Positions 63,467-64,000 of a DNA stretch of 64,000 bases are shown here, in pieces. The position numbers and the translations under genes are program-made. This DNA comes from DASQBT01 sp049578545 (GTDB lineage Bacteria; Pseudomonadota; Gammaproteobacteria; Burkholderiales; Thiobacillaceae). The notes below the pieces were generated by a model. The model had not been told where the DNA came from and made no database searches. It saw only the letters and a program-made list of their open reading frames with translations. The stretch is taken from assembly GCA_049578545.1 (NCBI GenBank), contig JBAUMF010000092.1:1-64000 (forward strand), read 5' to 3'. Every line of letters starts with the position of its first letter. Position 1 is the stretch's first letter.

Positions 63467-63573
63467 CAACCACGACGGGAGGGCGTTTTAAGATGTGAGA
63501 AGAATCGACTGCCTGGTGTCCCTCGAGTTCACGAATGAGACCAGTTTTGTTTCGCCACAAATTTTGGAGGCCT

Positions 63574-63954
63574 ATGATGAAAGTGCACCACCTATCCTTT
63601 GCGCTGCTACCCTTGGTTCTGGCTGCCTGCTGCCAGATTCCGCCCGCGGCACCGCCCGACAAGTCGCATCCAGGCTTGGAGATCAGATCACTGACCGACG
63701 AGCAACTGAAACAGCTCGGCGCGGGACGTGATGATTTTGTATCCACGGTGACGAGTGACGGGACGACGATACTTTATAGGGCGCCCGGAACCGAATTTCG
63801 CTTTGTTAAGGAAGACCCTCCGGAAGACCTCAAGACGACAAACAGAGTTATGATCTTGGTGACTCCTAAGGCAAGCCCGGCCTGCTTCTATTACAGCGAT
63901 GGCATGGGCAACAAGGTCTGGAGGCCAAGTCCGCCTTGTCCGATCATCCATTGA
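63574..63954 (+). CDS. Putative lipoprotein, 126 aa
   Basis: ATG 63574 (second of a Met-Met pair at 63574/63577) starts a lipoprotein signal (MMKVHHLSFALLPLVLAACC) with lipobox LAAC. The mature part, about 105 aa, includes LEIRSLTDEQLKQLGAGRDDF and two late cysteines (ASPACFYYSD and PPCPIIH) that could form a disulfide. I recognise no family. TTGGAGGCCT lies upstream. It is the next gene after the FecR-TPR protein, 107 bp away, and may be part of the same unit. The function is unknown. Confidence 0.6.
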   Translation: MMKVHHLSFALLPLVLAACCQIPPAAPPDKSHPGLEIRSLTDEQLKQLGAGRDDFVSTVTSDGTTILYRAPGTEFRFVKEDPPEDLKTTNRVMILVTPKASPACFYYSDGMGNKVWRPSPPCPIIH

Positions 63955-64000
63955 CAGCAATTGTCGAACTGGCCGGCCACCTTGTCATGGAGGAAACAAG

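Noticed and set aside
63955..64000. Possible next gene at the right edge
   Set aside because: Only 46 bases remain after the lipoprotein; an ATG near 63989 cannot be judged.

Overview
The window reads as one contig from a GC-rich proteobacterium, most likely a betaproteobacterium. This is inferred from several recognisable gene sets: the purM/purN/DUF3108 block, the DUF3460 small protein, the lexA-imuA-imuB-dnaE2 cassette, the tesA/ybbA/ybbP divergon and a tRNA-Arg(ACG) fragment with betaproteobacterial-looking sequence. There are no rRNA genes, no complete tRNA gene and no CRISPR array.

Layout. 1-5060 is an accessory segment. It holds the 3' end of a group II intron, three small cargo genes, a complete tyrosine integrase beside a tRNA-Arg-derived attachment core flanked on both sides by GGGCTA repeats, and a second integrase that has lost its catalytic domain. 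From 5085 the content looks chromosomal. 5085-6373 encodes an EVE-domain protein and a TauE/SafE permease. 6911-11453 is a Xanthomonas-style rpf cluster: DSF synthase RpfF converges on the rpfG-rpfC operon for the hybrid sensor kinase and HD-GYP phosphodiesterase. 11588-18358 holds a DUF3530-type hydrolase and purine genes (purC, purM, purN, purK, purE) with an AI-2E-type permease that has no stop codon of its own before purC. 19926-24310 is an IclR regulator divergent from a phosphoketolase-like ThDP enzyme and a four-carbon-acid sugar kinase. 24605-34187 holds a frameshifted cytochrome c5, tesA, the ybbA-ybbP ABC system, a YceH homologue, a transglutaminase-like protein and arfB. 34244-43048 is one very large cyclic beta-1,2-glucan synthase. 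43450-44598 carries three small conserved genes, two of them under 60 codons. 44922-56540 is rich in SOS genes: a UvrD-like helicase with a LexA box, a YedK/SRAP protein, and the mutagenesis operon lexA-imuA-imuB-dnaE2 with its own LexA box. 56930-63954 is a signalling group: a Crp/Fnr regulator, a CHASE2 nucleotide cyclase, a FecR-TPR-beta-barrel protein and a lipoprotein.

How the parts work together. Two signalling routes stand out. RpfF would make a cis-2-unsaturated fatty acid signal, RpfC would sense it, and RpfG would degrade cyclic di-GMP. The CHASE2 cyclase would make a cyclic nucleotide in response to an exported domain, plausibly the neighbouring FecR protein, with the Crp-type regulator next door as a candidate receptor. 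The SOS genes share 16-bp LexA boxes. Two haem genes are each broken by a one-base shift and should be checked for base-calling errors. A dispersed GC-rich repeat has landed in frame inside dnaE2 and again beside it.
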